A stretch of 64,000 nucleotides of DNA from Nocardia jiangxiensis NBRC 101359 (GTDB lineage Bacteria; Actinomycetota; Actinomycetes; Mycobacteriales; Mycobacteriaceae), in assembly GCF_000308615.1 (NCBI RefSeq), contig NZ_BAGB01000002.1:1-64000 (forward strand). Reading direction: 5' to 3'. The notes beneath the pieces were generated by a model that was not told where the DNA came from, made no database searches, and was given only the letters and a program-made list of their open reading frames with translations. A program made the translations under genes and the position numbers. Shown here piece after piece: positions 35,269-45,712 of the stretch; the first letter of the stretch is position 1; each line of letters opens with the position of its first letter.

Positions 35269-36105
35269 ATGGCCGTATTCACCACCGGCGAGGCCGTCGC
35301 CCTCGACCTGCCCATCGCGCGCATCCCCACGCGGGCCGCGGCGATGCTGATCGATCTGCTGCTGCAGGCCGTGCTGGGCGCGCTGCTGGTCTTGCTGATC
35401 TTCGTGGTGCTGTCGAATTTCGAGCCGGACACCGCCTGGTTGCAGACCGTGGCGCTGGTCGTGTTCGTCGCGATCCTGGTCGGATATCCGGTCACCTGCG
35501 AGACCCTGCTGCGCGGCCGCACCATCGGCAAGATCGTGCTGGGGCTGCGGGTGGTGCGCGGGGACGGCGGGCCGATCGATTTCCGCCACGCGCTCACCCG
35601 CGGCCTGACCTGGGTCATCGTCGATTTCTGGAGTCTGGGTGGTTTCGGCGTCGTCGCGGTGCTCACCTCGCTGTGCTCACCGCGGGGCCGACGCGTCGGC
35701 GATGTGCTCGCCGGGACCGTGGTCGTCCACGATCGCGCCCGAATCCCGCTGCCCGCCTTGGCCGTCGCGCCGCCCTGGTTGCAGGGCTGGGCCCAGCACC
35801 TGGACCTGTCCGGCCTCACCGAGGACTTGGCCCTGCCCATCCGCCAGTACCTGACCCGCTACCCGACCCTCACCCCCGAGGTACAACACACCCTGGGCGT
35901 CACCCTGGTCAACGCGGTCTGCACCCGGCTACGCGTCCCTGCCCCCAGCGCCTACCCACCCCTGCAGATCCTCGGCGCACTCATCTCCGAACGTCAACGC
36001 CGCACCCTCACCCGCCCCCAACCCCGCACGACCACACCACTGCTCGTCGGCGCGTCATCGTTCACCCCGGGCCCGGTCGACACCACCTGGCACCGCCCGG
36101 CCTGA
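35269..36105 (+). CDS. RDD-family membrane protein
   Basis: The 278-aa protein has an RDD domain: IARIPTRAAAMLIDLLLQAV opens the first membrane helix, and GRTIGKIVLGLRVVRGDG contains the conserved loop. Three to four membrane segments lie in residues 20-150. The C-terminal 100 residues are soluble and Pro/Thr-rich. It corresponds to Rv3695, next to SpoIIM. RDD proteins may be transport-related; the substrate is unknown. Confidence 0.85.
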   Translation: MAVFTTGEAVALDLPIARIPTRAAAMLIDLLLQAVLGALLVLLIFVVLSNFEPDTAWLQTVALVVFVAILVGYPVTCETLLRGRTIGKIVLGLRVVRGDGGPIDFRHALTRGLTWVIVDFWSLGGFGVVAVLTSLCSPRGRRVGDVLAGTVVVHDRARIPLPALAVAPPWLQGWAQHLDLSGLTEDLALPIRQYLTRYPTLTPEVQHTLGVTLVNAVCTRLRVPAPSAYPPLQILGALISERQRRTLTRPQPRTTTPLLVGASSFTPGPVDTTWHRPA

Positions 36106-36230
36106 ACCACCGCCACGTCCACCCGAACGGGCGCGCCGGAGCGGCCTCCGCCGCCTGTCGACGTCGAACGGCATCGGTTCGCGCCACCGACGCGCCCGCT
36201 GAGCCGGGCGCCGAACCCGGGCCCGGTCGG

Positions 36231-37547
36231 CTACATGGCTCCGGATTTCTTCAGTTCCAGGTATTCGTCGGCGAGCGCCTCGGGGAGGCGGTCCGGGGAG
36301 GTTGCGACGACGTCGATGCCCTTGCGGCGCAGCGATTCCTGGACCAGAGCGCGTTCGGCCAGCAGGTTCTCGGCAGCGGCCGCGGTGTAGATCTCGGGGG
36401 TGGTGGTGCGGTGCGTGGCCGCGGTGGCGATATCGGGGTCGGTGACCGAGACGAGCAGGACTCGGTGACGTCGGGCCAGTACCGGCAGGACCGGCAGGAG
36501 GTTCTCCTCGACCATCGCGCCGTCGAGACCGGTGAACCAGACCACCAGGCTGCGGCGGCGGGTGCGCTGGACCGCGGCGCGGACCATCCCTTCGGTATCG
36601 GTGTCGACCAGGGCGGGCACGATGCCGGCCAGCGCGTGCATCAGTTTGGGTTGCAGGCCCTGGCCGCTGCCGGTGCGCACCTCGGCCCGGACCTGGCGGT
36701 CGTAGGCGAGCAGGGCCACGGTATCTCCGGCCGAGGCGGCCAGTCCGCTCAGCAGGAGCGCGGCCTCGATACTCGTTTCCAGCCGGGTCGCCTCGGCACT
36801 GCCGGAGGCGCCGCCGCCGACCAGTCCGGCGCTGTATCGGCCGGTATCGAGCAGTACCAGCACGTGCCGATTGCGTTCCGGACGCCAGGTGCGCACCAGG
36901 ACGTCACTCGCGCGTGCGGTGGCGCGCCAATCGATCGCCCGCACGTCGTCACCGGCGACATACTCACGGAAGGAATCGAATTCGGCGCCCTGCCCGCGGA
37001 TGTTCACCACATTGCGGCCCTCGAGCTGCTGCAGCTGCCGGACCTTCGAAGCCAGGATGCGTTCGCTGCGGAACGGCGGCAGTGCGCGCACGCGCGCGGG
37101 AGCCTGCCTGCGGATCTGCCGTCCGGCCAGGCCCAGCGGGCCCAGCAGGCGAATGGTGACCGGTCCGGCCACCCGGTCACCGCGACCGGTGGGAGTCATG
37201 GCGGTGACGAGTCTGGTCCGGGTGTTCGGCCCGAGGTTCAGCCGATGGGTGCGGCGATCGGCGCGGACGCTGTCCGGCCAGTCGTCCCACAGCATGGCGC
37301 GCACCGTGCGGCGGCCGCGGTTGGTCACCGTGAGTTCCACCGCGGCCTCGTGGCCGACTCGCACGGTGGTCAGATCCGCGCGGAGGAGTTCCAGGTCCGA
37401 GCCCCGGGCCGAGGCACTCGCGTCGATCACGATCAACACGGCCAGCAGCGCGGTCATCGCGACGACGCCCACCCACGAGGGCAGTACGACCATGACGATC
37501 ACCGCGGCGACCGCCGCGATCATGGCCGATCGGCCGGTGACAACCAT
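36231..37547 (-). CDS. DUF58-domain protein (VWA-like)
   Basis: This 438-aa protein has two N-terminal membrane helices (MIAAVAAVIVMVVLPSWVGV onward), then a DUF58/von Willebrand-like domain with the signature EFDSFREYVAGDDVRAIDWR and a metal-site-like LVLLDTGRYSAG. It likely works with the MoxR ATPase encoded four bases upstream, the classical MoxR-VWA pair that acts as a chaperone or metal-insertase system. It matches Rv3693. Confidence 0.9.
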   Translation of the reverse strand: MVVTGRSAMIAAVAAVIVMVVLPSWVGVVAMTALLAVLIVIDASASARGSDLELLRADLTTVRVGHEAAVELTVTNRGRRTVRAMLWDDWPDSVRADRRTHRLNLGPNTRTRLVTAMTPTGRGDRVAGPVTIRLLGPLGLAGRQIRRQAPARVRALPPFRSERILASKVRQLQQLEGRNVVNIRGQGAEFDSFREYVAGDDVRAIDWRATARASDVLVRTWRPERNRHVLVLLDTGRYSAGLVGGGASGSAEATRLETSIEAALLLSGLAASAGDTVALLAYDRQVRAEVRTGSGQGLQPKLMHALAGIVPALVDTDTEGMVRAAVQRTRRRSLVVWFTGLDGAMVEENLLPVLPVLARRHRVLLVSVTDPDIATAATHRTTTPEIYTAAAAENLLAERALVQESLRRKGIDVVATSPDRLPEALADEYLELKKSGAM

Positions 37548-37551
37548 TGCG

Positions 37552-38531
<980 letters not shown>

Positions 38532-38535
<4 letters not shown>

Positions 38536-39602
38536 GCGATCTCCGACTCGATTCGGTCCAGTTGTGCGGCAATCATTTCCAGGGTGGCGTCATCGGCCAC
38601 CGGCCCGAACAGCACCGCGCCCAGCAGGTTCGGGTCCGTGCGGGTGCGAGTGCCGAGGGCCGCGATCACTCGATCCGGTGGTGCGTCGGCGGTCAGGCCC
38701 AGGATCGGGCGGATCCGGCGCATCGTGGCCGCGCGCAGTTTGGCCGCGGTGTGATCACGGTCGGTGGCTCTGCGGTACAGCGCGGCCTGCCCGGCGAGCA
38801 GTTCGTTCGCCGCGACCTGGACCGGGCGTGGTTCGCCGACCAGTGCGCCGCGTCGGCGGGCCCGCCACCACACCACGATCGCGGCGCAGATCAGCCATTG
38901 CAGCCCGCCGTAGGCGAGCCAGTGCGGCAGCCGGTCGAAGATCGAGTCGCTGCCCGCGTCGTTCGGACTCGGGGTCGGCGGCGGGGGCGGGGGTTCGTTC
39001 GGAAACGGATTGTGCTGCGGCGGTGAGGGTGTCGGGGGAGCCTTCGGTGCGCCGGACAGGTGCAACAGAACGTAGACGATCAGCGCCAGCACCAGGACGC
39101 CCAGCACCGCTGCCCAGAACTTGGGGTTGCGCAGCAGTTCGGGCAGCGGCGGCATGCGCCATTGCCGCGAGCGACGTTCGCGCGTGAGGGTCTCGACCGG
39201 TTCGTCCGGCGGCGGTGGCGCGAGCGAGTATCGGTCGGCCTGTTCCAGGCGGCGATATTCGGCCTCGGTGGCGGGGCGGCCGCCGTAGACGACCTCGTCG
39301 AAATCATGTGCCGCATCGGGAAGTTCGGTCGCCTGGGCGGTGGCGGCGGCATTCGCGGCGGTCTCCCGAGCGGTACGGGAACGCTGGACCTCGAGTACGC
39401 CGCCCTGCTCCAGACCACGGACCACCGCGCGGAAACGCTCCCGCAGGGCGGTGCTGAAATCGCTGTGCAGGGCGGCTTGTTCGGCGGCCCCGCGATGCGC
39501 GCCCGCCGGGCCGAGGTGCGGCGGCGGCGGAATCGCGCCGGGATCCGGTTGTCCGGGAACGGGTTCGGACGGCGGTACGGGAGGCAGATCGCCGCGGTTC
39601 AC
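38532..39602 (-). CDS. DUF4129/DUF4350-like membrane protein, apparently fused and shortened
   Basis: The 356-aa protein begins with a Pro-rich stretch and a DUF4129-like segment (HSDFSTALRERFRAVVRGLE, then TARETAA and VVYGGRPATEAEYRRLEQAD). A membrane helix (FWAAVLGVLVLALIVYVLLH, about 170-189), a Pro/Asn-rich loop, a second helix (LQWLICAAIVVWWRARRRG) and a helical tail follow, the latter resembling the end of DUF4350 proteins. In mycobacteria these are two genes (Rv3690, Rv3691), and the large central DUF4350 part seems absent here. That is inference from memory of the family; an alignment would test it. Confidence 0.6.
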
Positions 39603-40585
39603 CGAGCCGTCTCCGTATTACGGTGTGCCGGACGGGGAATCCGCACATCCCAGGCCTCGCGGCGGCAGCGGCGATCGATGTCGACCACCACGCTGGTCGC
39701 CGAATCGACCACTTCGGCGAAGGCCGCGATCAGCAGAACGCTCGCGGTGGACAGCACGATCACCGCCCAGCGGTGGGTGCCGGAGAAGTCCGACACGAAC
39801 AGCGGCAGCCCGAGCAGCGGCACGGCCACCACCAGCAGCAGACCGCGCAGCGCCAGCCACAGGCCGGCCAGCCGCCATTCTGCCCCGGCGGCAAGGATTT
39901 TCGCCCTCCCCACGGCCCCACCATACGACGTGGTCTCCGCGAACAGCACCGGGACGACGCACATCCGCCGCGCCCGCAGCCAGCTCGCCGTCGGCACGGC
40001 TGCCAGTGCCACGACGACGCCCACGATCACCGCCAGGAAAAACAGCGCGTCATTGTGCAGCAGCGAACCGAGTTCCCACAGCGCCACGAGGATCCACGCG
40101 GCCGGAACCACCACGCCGGTCGCCGTGTGCAGCAGCCGATCCAGCAGCAGCGGACCGAGTTTGCCGCCGAAGGCTCGTAGCGCCGCCCGCCAGGTCAGCG
40201 CACTGTCCCGGGCCCGCGCCACCCCGATCGGCACCGTTACCCCGCGCAGGAACAGTCGCAGCAGCCATGCGGTGACGGCCGTGGAAAGGATTGCCGACCA
40301 GGCGGTTCCGCTATCGGACCCGTCGGTCAGGATGGAGCATCCGGAGGTGATCGCGACGACCAGATCCTCGGCCAGCACCAGCCCGGCGACGACGAAGACG
40401 ATCAGCTTGCGCACATCCGCCTGAATCACCGCGAACGGCAGATCCACCAATTCCCGAAACGACAGCGGCCGCGCCGGAATCGATTCGGGCCCGTCGAGCC
40501 CCGACACCGGCGCCGCCGACACCGCACTCGACCCGGTCCGCCGCGAGGACGGACCGGTGTGATCGGCGGTAGTTCCGGGAAACAC
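39599..40585 (-). CDS. Polytopic membrane protein, hypothetical
   Basis: The 328-aa protein has six or so membrane segments (for example LIVFVVAGLVLAEDLVVAIT, IILVALWELGSLL-like, and LIAAFAEVVDSATSVVVDID near the end). It sits at the head of the MoxR block and matches the position of Rv3689. Membrane proteins at this place are of unknown function; one family resemblance is to the glycerophosphodiester phosphodiesterase membrane domain, which is weak. Its stop overlaps the next gene by four bases. Confidence 0.6.
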   Translation of the reverse strand: MFPGTTADHTGPSSRRTGSSAVSAAPVSGLDGPESIPARPLSFRELVDLPFAVIQADVRKLIVFVVAGLVLAEDLVVAITSGCSILTDGSDSGTAWSAILSTAVTAWLLRLFLRGVTVPIGVARARDSALTWRAALRAFGGKLGPLLLDRLLHTATGVVVPAAWILVALWELGSLLHNDALFFLAVIVGVVVALAAVPTASWLRARRMCVVPVLFAETTSYGGAVGRAKILAAGAEWRLAGLWLALRGLLLVVAVPLLGLPLFVSDFSGTHRWAVIVLSTASVLLIAAFAEVVDSATSVVVDIDRRCRREAWDVRIPRPAHRNTETAR

Positions 40586-40613
40586 GCGCCCGAGTCTATG
40601 GCAACTCTCCGGA

Positions 40614-41177
40614 TCACCTGCCCGATGACGGCGGGTTCAGCAATCGCGTGACGACCTCGCGATAACGATCCGGATCGATCGGCGACAGACCCAGCAGAGC
40701 ACGCAGGTACACCCCGTCGCCGACGAGGCGGACGATCTCCGCGTGGACCGGGTCCTCGAATTCGGCGTCGAGGCCGGATTTCCAGGCGTCCATCACCGCG
40801 GTCAGGGCCTGTTGGACCTGGTCGTCGCGCTGGTCGTGGGCGTCGACGGTGCGCATGGCGGCGACCATCGAGCGGTACAGGGCCAGTTCCAGGGCATCGG
40901 ATTCGTTCGAGGAGTCGGGGTTCTGCAGATACCACTCGGCGAGTGATCTGCCTTGGCCGACAGCGTGTTTCACCTGTTCGTCGGCGCGTTCGCCGAGGCG
41001 GTGGACCAGTCCGGCCAGCAGGGCGTCCTTGTTCTTGAAGTGGTAGAGCAGCCCGCCCTTGGAGACGCCCGCGGCCGCGGCGACGTTCTCCAGGGTCACC
41101 CGGGATATGCCCTGGTCGACTAGCAGATTTTCGAGAGCGTCGAGAATGCGGTCACGCGTGGCGGTCACGGGAATCAC
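40614..41177 (-). CDS. TetR-family transcriptional repressor
   Basis: The 187-aa repressor has a canonical helix-turn-helix: RILDALENLLVDQGISRVTL, then VAAAAGVSKGGLLYHFKNKD (about residues 8-50). A TetR_C-type ligand domain follows. It is divergent from an MFS drug exporter with two matching palindromes between, so it very likely represses the exporter and itself until a drug binds. Confidence 0.93.
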   Translation of the reverse strand: MIPVTATRDRILDALENLLVDQGISRVTLENVAAAAGVSKGGLLYHFKNKDALLAGLVHRLGERADEQVKHAVGQGRSLAEWYLQNPDSSNESDALELALYRSMVAAMRTVDAHDQRDDQVQQALTAVMDAWKSGLDAEFEDPVHAEIVRLVGDGVYLRALLGLSPIDPDRYREVVTRLLNPPSSGR

Positions 41178-41180
41178 TGT

Positions 41181-41223
41181 ACCGTCCGGACGGTTACCTC
41201 TGATACTGTACCGTCTGGACGGT
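41181..41223. promoter_or_regulatory. Two TetR operators
   Basis: ACCGTCCGGACGGT (41181-41194) is a perfect 14-bp palindrome, and ACCGTCTGGACGGT (41210-41223) differs at one base. Both are preceded by TGT, and the copies are 29 bp apart in the 63-bp gap between the divergent tetR and MFS genes. They fit cooperative binding by the repressor at 40614. Confidence 0.85.
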
Positions 41224-41240
41224 CAATAAAGGAAGGAATC

Positions 41241-42824
41241 ATGGAAACCCCCACCGCGAGCACCCGGACCGCGCACGCGCGCACCGCGGCGTCTCGCGCC
41301 CCGCAACGGGCAACCGCCCGCGACTGGGCCGGACTCGGCGTCCTGGCCCTCGCGCTGCTGCTCATCTCCGTCGACGCGACCGTGCTGGACATCGCGGTCC
41401 CGGCGATCAGCGCCCACCTCGCGCCCAGCACGCCGCAATTGCTGTGGATCATCGACGTGTACTCGTTCGTCCTGGCCGGACTGCTGGTCACCATGGGCGT
41501 GGTCGGCGACCGGATCGGCCGCCGCAAGTTGTTGCTGCTGGGTGCGGCCGGATTCGGGCTGGCCTCGATACTGGCCGCCTGGTCGGTGAATCCGGGCATG
41601 CTCATCGCCGCGCGAGCCCTGCAGGGTGTCGCGGGTGCGACGCTCATGCCCGCGACGCTGGGCCTGATCCGCGCCATGTTCACCGATCCGCGCCAGCGCA
41701 CCACCGCCATCGCGGTGTGGAGCGCCGTGGCCGGTGGCGGTGCGGCGCTCGGGCCGCTGCTGGGCGGCTGGCTGCTGCAGCATTTCTGGTGGGGTTCGGT
41801 ATTCCTGATCAACCTCCCGGTGATGGCGGCGCTGATCGCGCTGGGCCCGCTGCTGCTCCCCGAGTCGAAGGATCCGAAGCCGGGCCGGTTCGACGTGCTC
41901 AGCGCGGGACTGTCGATGCTGACGCTGGTCCCGATCGTGTACGCGGTCAAGGAGATCGCCGCACACGGCGTCGCGGTCACCCCGCTGCTGATCGCGTTGG
42001 TCGGCGTGGTCGCGGGTGTGCTGTTCGTACGTCGTCAGCGACGTCTGGCCGATCCGATGCTGGATCTGCGGCTGTTCGCGCGGCCGCGATTCCGTACCGC
42101 GGTGCTGACCAATCTGCTGGCGGTGTTCGCGCTGGCCGGGGTGCTGTTCTTCGGTTCGCAGTATCTACAGCTGGTGCTGGGACGTTCGCCGCTGGACGCC
42201 GGTCTGCTCCTGCTGCCCGGTATGGCGGCGAGCATGGTGACGGCGTTGGCCTGCGCCTGGCTGGTCCGCTGGTGGCAGCCGGGCCGGGTGCTCGGCGGCG
42301 CGCTGGCGCTCGCGGCCGTGGGCGCGGCGGTATTCCTGTGGCTCGACGCGGGATCGGGCGTACCGGCCTTCGTCGTCGGCTTCCTGCTGGTCGGCGCGGG
42401 TGTGGGTGTGGCACTGACGATTTCGGCCGATCTGGTGGTCGGCTCCGCACCCGCGGAACGCGCCGGGGCCGCCGCGGCGGTCTCGGAGACCGCCTACGAG
42501 GCAGGCGTCGCGCTCGGTGTCGCGGTGCTCGGCAGTGTGGTGATGGCAGTGTTCCGGCACGGCCTGGATCTGTCAGCGGTACCCGAGGCGCAGATGGCCA
42601 CCGCGGGCGAATCCCTCGGTGGCGCAGTACAGGTCGCACAGCAGCTGCCGGATCGGGCCGCGGCGCTACTGCTGCATTCGGCGCAGCACGCCTTCGTCTC
42701 GGGCGTGCACGTCGCGGCGATCGCCACCGCGCTGATCCTGGGTGCGGCGGCCGTCATCGCCTGGCGTGCTGCGAAACCCGCCCGCCGACCCGAATCCAGC
42801 CGTCCGGCCGCGGATCGGTCGTGA
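41241..42824 (+). CDS. MFS drug exporter, DHA2 family (14 TM)
   Basis: The 527-aa transporter has 14 hydrophobic segments and the DHA2 hallmarks: LLISVDATVLDIAVPAISAH in TM1, GVVGDRIGRRKLLLLGAAGF (motif A), and RALQGVAGATLMPATLGLIR (motif C). Members expel drugs, dyes and quaternary ammonium compounds by proton antiport. AAAGGAAGG precedes ATG 41241. Its 3' end overlaps the convergent PhzF-like gene by 71 bp. Confidence 0.93.
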   Translation: METPTASTRTAHARTAASRAPQRATARDWAGLGVLALALLLISVDATVLDIAVPAISAHLAPSTPQLLWIIDVYSFVLAGLLVTMGVVGDRIGRRKLLLLGAAGFGLASILAAWSVNPGMLIAARALQGVAGATLMPATLGLIRAMFTDPRQRTTAIAVWSAVAGGGAALGPLLGGWLLQHFWWGSVFLINLPVMAALIALGPLLLPESKDPKPGRFDVLSAGLSMLTLVPIVYAVKEIAAHGVAVTPLLIALVGVVAGVLFVRRQRRLADPMLDLRLFARPRFRTAVLTNLLAVFALAGVLFFGSQYLQLVLGRSPLDAGLLLLPGMAASMVTALACAWLVRWWQPGRVLGGALALAAVGAAVFLWLDAGSGVPAFVVGFLLVGAGVGVALTISADLVVGSAPAERAGAAAAVSETAYEAGVALGVAVLGSVVMAVFRHGLDLSAVPEAQMATAGESLGGAVQVAQQLPDRAAALLLHSAQHAFVSGVHVAAIATALILGAAAVIAWRAAKPARRPESSRPAADRS

Positions 42825-43437
42825 TCTGCGATCCGCGGCCCTGGGTGATGGTCAGCGACCGCCCCAGGGCCGCGGTGAGCTGGATCGCGGCCGCGCCGGT
42901 CGCCTCGTCCTCGGCGATGGCGTCACCGCGGCCCGGGAAGGCCCGCGCCCGGACCCGCCCGGCGGCCTCGTCCTGCCAGGCCCACGCGTAGATCCACGCA
43001 CCCGGCGGCGGCACCTCGAGCGCGTCCACCGCGGCGGCGGAATCGAATCGGCGTAGCGTGCGCATCGGCGCCCACTCGGGACGTGCTGTGATCCAGGTGA
43101 ATTCACCATCGTGACGCACCCCGACCCGCCCCGATCGGGTGACGAGTTCGGCCGCGTCGAGCAACCAGGCCGTCCCGACACACGGATGCCCCGCGAACGG
43201 CAGCCGCACCGACGGCGTCCAGATATCGATGACGGCCCGCTCGGCGTCATCGACGAATACCGTCTCGCTGAACCCCAGCTCGCGCGCCACCTCGAGCCGC
43301 CCGGCATCCGTCGGGAACACCGACCCGTCCCGGATCACCCCCAGTTCGTTCCCGAACTGCCCGCCGGGGCCACAGAAAACGTGAACCACGTCGAAATCGA
43401 TCACCCGCCCAGTCAACCGCACGTCCGCGAAACGCAC
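42754..43437 (-). CDS. PhzF-family isomerase-like protein
   Basis: The 227-aa protein is shorter than typical PhzF enzymes (about 280 aa), but keeps the core: VVHVFCGPGGQFGNELGVI, GFSETVFVDD with the expected catalytic Glu, LPFAGHPCVGTAWLL, and EDEATGAAAIQLTAALGR. PhzF proteins isomerise small cyclic acids; many are of unknown substrate. The first codon is GTG 43437, with GTG 43404 as an alternative. Its 3' end overlaps the convergent MFS gene by 71 bp. Confidence 0.85.
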   Translation of the reverse strand: MRFADVRLTGRVIDFDVVHVFCGPGGQFGNELGVIRDGSVFPTDAGRLEVARELGFSETVFVDDAERAVIDIWTPSVRLPFAGHPCVGTAWLLDAAELVTRSGRVGVRHDGEFTWITARPEWAPMRTLRRFDSAAAVDALEVPPPGAWIYAWAWQDEAAGRVRARAFPGRGDAIAEDEATGAAAIQLTAALGRSLTITQGRGSQITTDPRPDGWIRVGGRVSQHARR

Positions 43438-43492
43438 TGGCGAATATCGCGGAACGATCTTCCTCGCAGGACCACCACGCCGACCGATCGGC

Positions 43493-44215
43493 TCAGGTCA
43501 TCGTTCGTATCGGATTGAGTGTCATGGGAATTCGCATTCCGGTGCGCCACAGTACGGCGATTCCGGAGTCGGGGCGCGCGCGGGAGAAGGTGGGGACGAA
43601 TTCGGTTCGGGGGTGGCGGATGTGGATTTCCCGGATGAGGTGGCGAGGGATTTCGGGGAGGCGGGTGCCGACGACGTCCAGGCGGGCGGCGGCGTGCAGG
43701 AGATGGGCTTCGATGCCGGTCTCGGGTGGCACGGTGACGTCGAGGTGCCCGGCGATCGCCTCGGATACGGTTCGCGCGAACTCGTCGTCGGCGCCCCACG
43801 CGCGGAGTTCGCGTTGTGCCAGGTCACCGCCGTGGATCGCGAAGCAGGGAGTGTCGTCGCCGGTGGGGCGATATCGGTCGGTGAGGCCGATATCGTGCAG
43901 CAGACAGGCGATGTAGAACAGTTCGGCGTCGTAGCTGCGGTGTTCCAACTGGGTGAACAGATCTCCCACGTACCAGCAGCGCAGGCAGTGGTGCAGTAAT
44001 ACCGGGTCGTAGACGTCCTGCGCGGATTCGAGTGCGCGCCGGGTGAGTTCGCTGTCGGGCGGGTCGGTGCGCAGGGCGAGGGCGCTGTTGTCGCCGCCGC
44101 GTCGCAGGACTGCTTGCACGCTGCCGGGGAGTTCCCGCAGCTGGGCGAGGGCCGAGCGTCGGGCGAAGGCGAATTTCTCCGATCGGCTCAGGCTCGCTGG
44201 GATCGGCCGGGTCAT
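43493..44215 (-). CDS. HD-domain phosphohydrolase
   Basis: The 240-aa metalloprotein has an HD domain with the motifs HHCLRCWYVGDLF, YIACLLHDIGLTDRYRPTG and IHGGDLAQRELRAWG, giving the His, His-Asp and later Asp set of the superfamily. HD proteins hydrolyse nucleotides or phospho compounds; the substrate here is unknown. ATG 44215 is the best start; a much longer in-frame extension upstream overlaps other genes and has no coding character. It follows phzF-like in the same direction with a 55-bp gap. Confidence 0.85.
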   Translation of the reverse strand: MTRPIPASLSRSEKFAFARRSALAQLRELPGSVQAVLRRGGDNSALALRTDPPDSELTRRALESAQDVYDPVLLHHCLRCWYVGDLFTQLEHRSYDAELFYIACLLHDIGLTDRYRPTGDDTPCFAIHGGDLAQRELRAWGADDEFARTVSEAIAGHLDVTVPPETGIEAHLLHAAARLDVVGTRLPEIPRHLIREIHIRHPRTEFVPTFSRARPDSGIAVLWRTGMRIPMTLNPIRTMT

Positions 44216-44224
44216 CGTCGTGCG

Positions 44225-44629
44225 GTCAGCTTCCTGAGCGAGCAAGGCGCCGCTGCCGAACAGTTCCGAGCCGAATGGGCGCTGGTCTTCGTCGCCGACA
44301 GTCTCGAACCCGACGCCCTGCGCAACCTCGCGGTCGATTACGAATTCCACATCGACGACAGCGTCGCCCGCATGCGCATCAGCGACGGTCGCGCCGAGAT
44401 CACCACCGGCACAAGCGAAATCCCGGCCACCGCCGTGCTCCGATCGGACGCCGCCACCGTCGGCGCGATCGCGGGCGGGCGACACACCGTCACCGACGCG
44501 GTCATGCACGGTCGCATCCGGCCCGAGGGCGACCCCGAGGCGCTGCAGACACTCCTGACGTTGCTGAACACGCAGGTGAAGTCGCTGGTCGCTCAGGTCG
44601 GAGGGCCCGAGCGCAGCGGTACGGCGTGA
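44225..44629 (+). pseudogene. Remnant of HxlR-type regulator (SCP2 domain only)
   Basis: The sequence reads as the C-terminal half of a two-domain regulator: ADSLEPDALRNLAVDYEFHI, then GRAEITTG and SDAATVGAIAGGRHTVTDAV, which resembles the SCP2/sterol-carrier domain found after the winged helix in HxlR-type regulators. No start codon exists upstream except one inside the opposite HD gene, and the winged-helix half is missing. A 3' fragment of a lost gene is the best explanation. A stand-alone SCP2 protein using a non-standard start is possible. Confidence 0.6.
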
Positions 44630-44776
44630 CCTCGCGCCCTCGGCGGGGTTCCCGGACGAGGCGCTGCGAGGGCGATGTCGCATCCGCTCCAGGAATGCGG
44701 CGCGGATCTGCGGCGTATGACTTGTTGTAACGACGATTACCCGATTACAGCTGAGTGGATTGAAGGGTTCGGGCCG

Positions 44777-45697
44777 ATGACGCTTCGCCAGTACGAATAC
44801 GCCTTGGCCGTTGCGGAGGTGGGGTCGGTGACCGCGGCGGCGGAGTTGTTGCACGTCGCGCAGCCGTCGATGTCCCAGCAGATTCGGGGGCTGGAGCGGG
44901 AGCTCGGTGTGCAGTTGTTCGCGCGCACGCCGACGGGGCTGGTGCCGACCGTGGTCGGGCGGGCGTTCCTGCGGGAGGCGCAGGTCGCGGTGAGCGCGTC
45001 GCGGCGGGCGCGGGCCACGGCGCGGGCGGCTGCCGACGAGTTGGAGGGGGAGCTGCTGGTCGCGGTGCAGATGGGGTTGGGGACGCAGCAGTTGCCGCGG
45101 GCGCTGGCGGCCTTGCGCAGCCGGTTTCCCCGGCTGGAGGTGACCGTGTTCGAGGAGCCGAATCCGGCCGAGCTGGAACGGCTGGGCCGGCGCGGCGTAC
45201 TGGATCTGGTGCTGGTTGCCGCACCGTGTGAGGAGGGCGCGGCATTGGCCCATCACCTCGGTGACGAGGAATTCGTCGTGGTGCTGGGGGAAGGGCATCG
45301 GCTGCTCGCGGCGGACCGGGTCGAGTTGCGGGAGCTGGAGGGCGAGCCGTGGGTGCGGTTCGATCGCGACAGCGCACTGGACGGGGTGCTGCGAGATGCG
45401 TTGCGGGACAACGCACTCGCCCCGATGACCGTCGCCCGGGTGTCCCAGGCGGCGACAGCCGTGCGCTGGGCCGCGCACGGGATGGGTGTGACGCTCGTCC
45501 CGGCATCGGCTGTGCCGCACGGATACTGCCATCTCGCGCGACCGGTGTTCCCGCTCGTATCCCAACCCGTCGTCGCCGCGGTGCGGCGCGATCCCGGTCC
45601 GGCCGAACAGGCGTTGCTGGAACTTCTGCTGCGCGAGGACTGGTGCAGAGCCGTCCCCGAAGGTGCGCTGACCTCGGCTTCCAGTGCGCGGGAATAA
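44777..45697 (+). CDS. LysR-family transcriptional regulator
   Basis: The 306-aa regulator has the LysR winged helix at residues 1-60 (LRQYEYALAVAEVGSVTAAA, then VAQPSMSQQIRGLERELG) and a LysR substrate-binding domain (about 90-295). ATG 44777 gives the family start; ATG 44720 is a less likely alternative. It converges with an SDR gene (16-bp gap) on the other strand; LysR proteins usually control a divergent gene, so its target is not obvious. Confidence 0.9.
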   Translation: MTLRQYEYALAVAEVGSVTAAAELLHVAQPSMSQQIRGLERELGVQLFARTPTGLVPTVVGRAFLREAQVAVSASRRARATARAAADELEGELLVAVQMGLGTQQLPRALAALRSRFPRLEVTVFEEPNPAELERLGRRGVLDLVLVAAPCEEGAALAHHLGDEEFVVVLGEGHRLLAADRVELRELEGEPWVRFDRDSALDGVLRDALRDNALAPMTVARVSQAATAVRWAAHGMGVTLVPASAVPHGYCHLARPVFPLVSQPVVAAVRRDPGPAEQALLELLLREDWCRAVPEGALTSASSARE

Positions 45698-45712
45698 CCG
45701 CGAACCCGTGGT

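Noticed and set aside
44216..45565. Upstream extension of the HD-domain gene to 690 codons
   Set aside because: The extra part overlaps the LysR gene and the SCP2 remnant on the other strand, is rich in Arg, Pro and His, and has no domain. The family start is ATG 44215.
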